Of a DNA stretch of 64,000 nucleotides, positions 62,983-64,000 are shown in pieces (position 1 is the stretch's first letter; each line of letters begins with the position of its first letter). Below the pieces are notes generated by a model. It was given only the letters and a program-made list of their open reading frames with translations, searched no databases and was not told the DNA's origin. The translations under genes and the position numbers were made by a program. The stretch comes from Streptomyces sp. A0642. Its GTDB lineage: Bacteria; Actinomycetota; Actinomycetes; Streptomycetales; Streptomycetaceae. The stretch spans positions 186,001 to 250,000 of the forward strand of contig NZ_SSBL01000002.1 in the NCBI RefSeq assembly GCF_004795105.1, in the 5' to 3' direction.

Positions 62983-64000
62983 TCAGTCCAGGTAGCCGCG
63001 GAGCTGGTCGGCGAAGGCGTGGTCCCGGAGCTTGCTGAGGGTCTTGGACTCGATCTGCCGGATGCGTTCGCGGGTCACGCCGAAGATCCGCCCTATCTCC
63101 TCCAGCGTGCGCGGCCGCCCGTCGGCCAGCCCGTAGCGCAGCTGGACCACCTTGCGCTCGCGCTCGTTGAGCGTGGAGAGCACCGTCTCCAGGTGTTCGC
63201 GCAGCAGCAGGAAAGCCGCGGACTCCACCGGGGACGCGGCGTCGCCGTCCTCGATGAGGTCGCCGAGCGAGACGTCGTCCTCCTCACCGACCGGGGCGTG
63301 CAGGGACACCGGTTCCTGGGCCAGGCGCAGGACCTCCCCGACCCGTTCCGGTGTCAGGTCCAGCTGCTCGGCGACCTCCTCGGGCGTCGGCTCGTAGCCG
63401 CGCTCCTGGAGCATCCGGCGCTGGACCCGGACCACGCGGTTGATGAGTTCGACGACGTGGACCGGGACCCTTATGGTCCGCGCCTGGTCGGCGAGCGCGC
63501 GGGACATGGCCTGACGGATCCACCAGGTCGCATACGTCGAGAACTTGTAGCCGCGGGCGTAGTCGAACTTCTCGACCGCCCGGATCAGCCCCAGGTTCCC
63601 CTCCTGGACCAGGTCCAGCATCGTCAGACCGCGGCCCACGTAACGCTTGGCCACGGAGACGACGAGCCGGAGGTTGGCCTCGATGAGGCGGCGCTTGGCC
63701 ATCCGCCCCATCACCACCAGCCGGTCCAGGTCGACGGCCAGCCGCGTGTCGGGGTCCGGGGTCCGGGCCAGGCGCTCCTCGGCGAACAGTCCGGCCTCCA
63801 CGCAGCGGGCGAGTTCCACCTCCTCGGCGGCCGAAAGGAGCGGGATGCGGCCGATCTCCCGCAGATACTGGCGGAAGAGATCGGACGAGGGCCCCCCGGT
63901 CTCGGGGCGGCTGCGCGGCTCCGGCGGTTCGGTGAGCTCCGACTCCTCCATGACGGCCTCGGGCGGCTCCGGTGGTGATTCGGGCGGGTTCTGCGGGGCT
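62983..64000 (-). CDS. hrdA: Hrd-type RNA polymerase sigma factor, 5' end may lie outside
   Basis: Reads open to the window edge; the first internal ATG (63951) gives 322 residues, but an upstream Pro/Glu-rich frame continues, so the true start is undecided. Region 1.2 [25 protein letters not shown], region 2 [56 protein letters not shown], region 3, and region 4.2 [28 protein letters not shown]. It is a group 1/2 sigma-70 lacking a long region 1.1 in the visible part. The gene is placed as hrdA from its neighbours (ABC exporter pair, xylulokinase), which is remembered synteny. Confidence 0.85.
   Translation of the reverse strand, partial: APQNPPESPPEPPEAVMEESELTEPPEPRSRPETGGPSSDLFRQYLREIGRIPLLSAAEEVELARCVEAGLFAEERLARTPDPDTRLAVDLDRLVVMGRMAKRRLIEANLRLVVSVAKRYVGRGLTMLDLVQEGNLGLIRAVEKFDYARGYKFSTYATWWIRQAMSRALADQARTIRVPVHVVELINRVVRVQRRMLQERGYEPTPEEVAEQLDLTPERVGEVLRLAQEPVSLHAPVGEEDDVSLGDLIEDGDAASPVESAAFLLLREHLETVLSTLNERERKVVQLRYGLADGRPRTLEEIGRIFGVTRERIRQIESKTLSKLRDHAFADQLRGYLD

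Overview
This window is a stretch of a Streptomyces-type chromosome. Coding density and GC content are very high, with third codon positions almost all G or C. It carries a fasR-fabD-fabH-acpP-fabF block, an arabinofuranosidase operon, a matB-type synthetase, an MreB-like gene, a Hrd-family sigma gene at the right edge, a twin-arginine lipase and several XRE/DUF397-type regulators. I see no insertion sequence, prophage, CRISPR array or large biosynthetic cluster. The order fab operon ... matB ... mbl ... xylB - ABC exporter - hrdA resembles, from memory, the S. coelicolor SCO2386-SCO2465 interval. That synteny was not checked.

Layout. 1-6.1 kb: tail of a secreted alpha/beta hydrolase, a DUF4429/SHOCT protein, a NarL-type two-component system, a paralogous hydrolase and a membrane acyltransferase. 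6.2-10.5 kb: aldo/keto reductase with its MerR regulator, and divergently an ArsR regulator, an MFS exporter and a serine hydrolase. 10.5-13.2 kb: an anti-sigma-like ATPase, an XRE regulator and a DUF397 protein, then two small membrane proteins, one behind a large perfect palindromic operator. 13.3-17.4 kb: Tat phospholipase C, GNAT, a small Cys-rich protein and pirin. 17.5-23.9 kb: fatty-acid synthesis operon with its PucR-type activator, a TetR regulator and DUF3145. 24-30 kb: SGNH lipoprotein, aldose epimerase, Tat FAD oxidoreductase and EI24 protein. 29.1-33.8 kb: arabinose-type ABC importer (no ATPase) plus GH51 enzyme. 34-36.8 kb: Ohr, and an NADPH oxidoreductase divergent from MarR. 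37-39.8 kb: a degenerate MreB-like actin followed by a GAF histidine kinase with a decayed ATPase domain. 39.8-46.6 kb: Lrp, MFS, malonyl-CoA synthetase with a single-chain carboxyltransferase, VOC protein and MFS. 46.9-50.1 kb: DoxX protein, and a MarR-MFS drug exporter pair. 50.6-56.2 kb: two alpha/beta hydrolases, a serine hydrolase, Dps, TetR and a small secreted crystallin-like protein. 56.7-57.1 kb: three tRNA genes. 57.3-64 kb: YtxH-like protein, xylulokinase, heterodimeric ABC exporter and sigma factor.

Three themes cut across the genes. First, many genes have a -10-like hexamer only about 5-10 nt before the start codon, implying leaderless transcripts; this also decided several start choices. 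Second, several local regulators have clear operators: a MerR promoter with a 19-bp spacer, ArsR and MarR palindromes, and a two-component box placed at the same 22-bp distance from -10 in two promoters. Third, several genes are followed by short tandem repeats that contain or adjoin their own stop codon, a recurring structure that ordinary features do not explain. The most unusual gene-level signal is the adjacent pair of catalytically degenerate ATPase-fold proteins at 37.0-39.6 kb.
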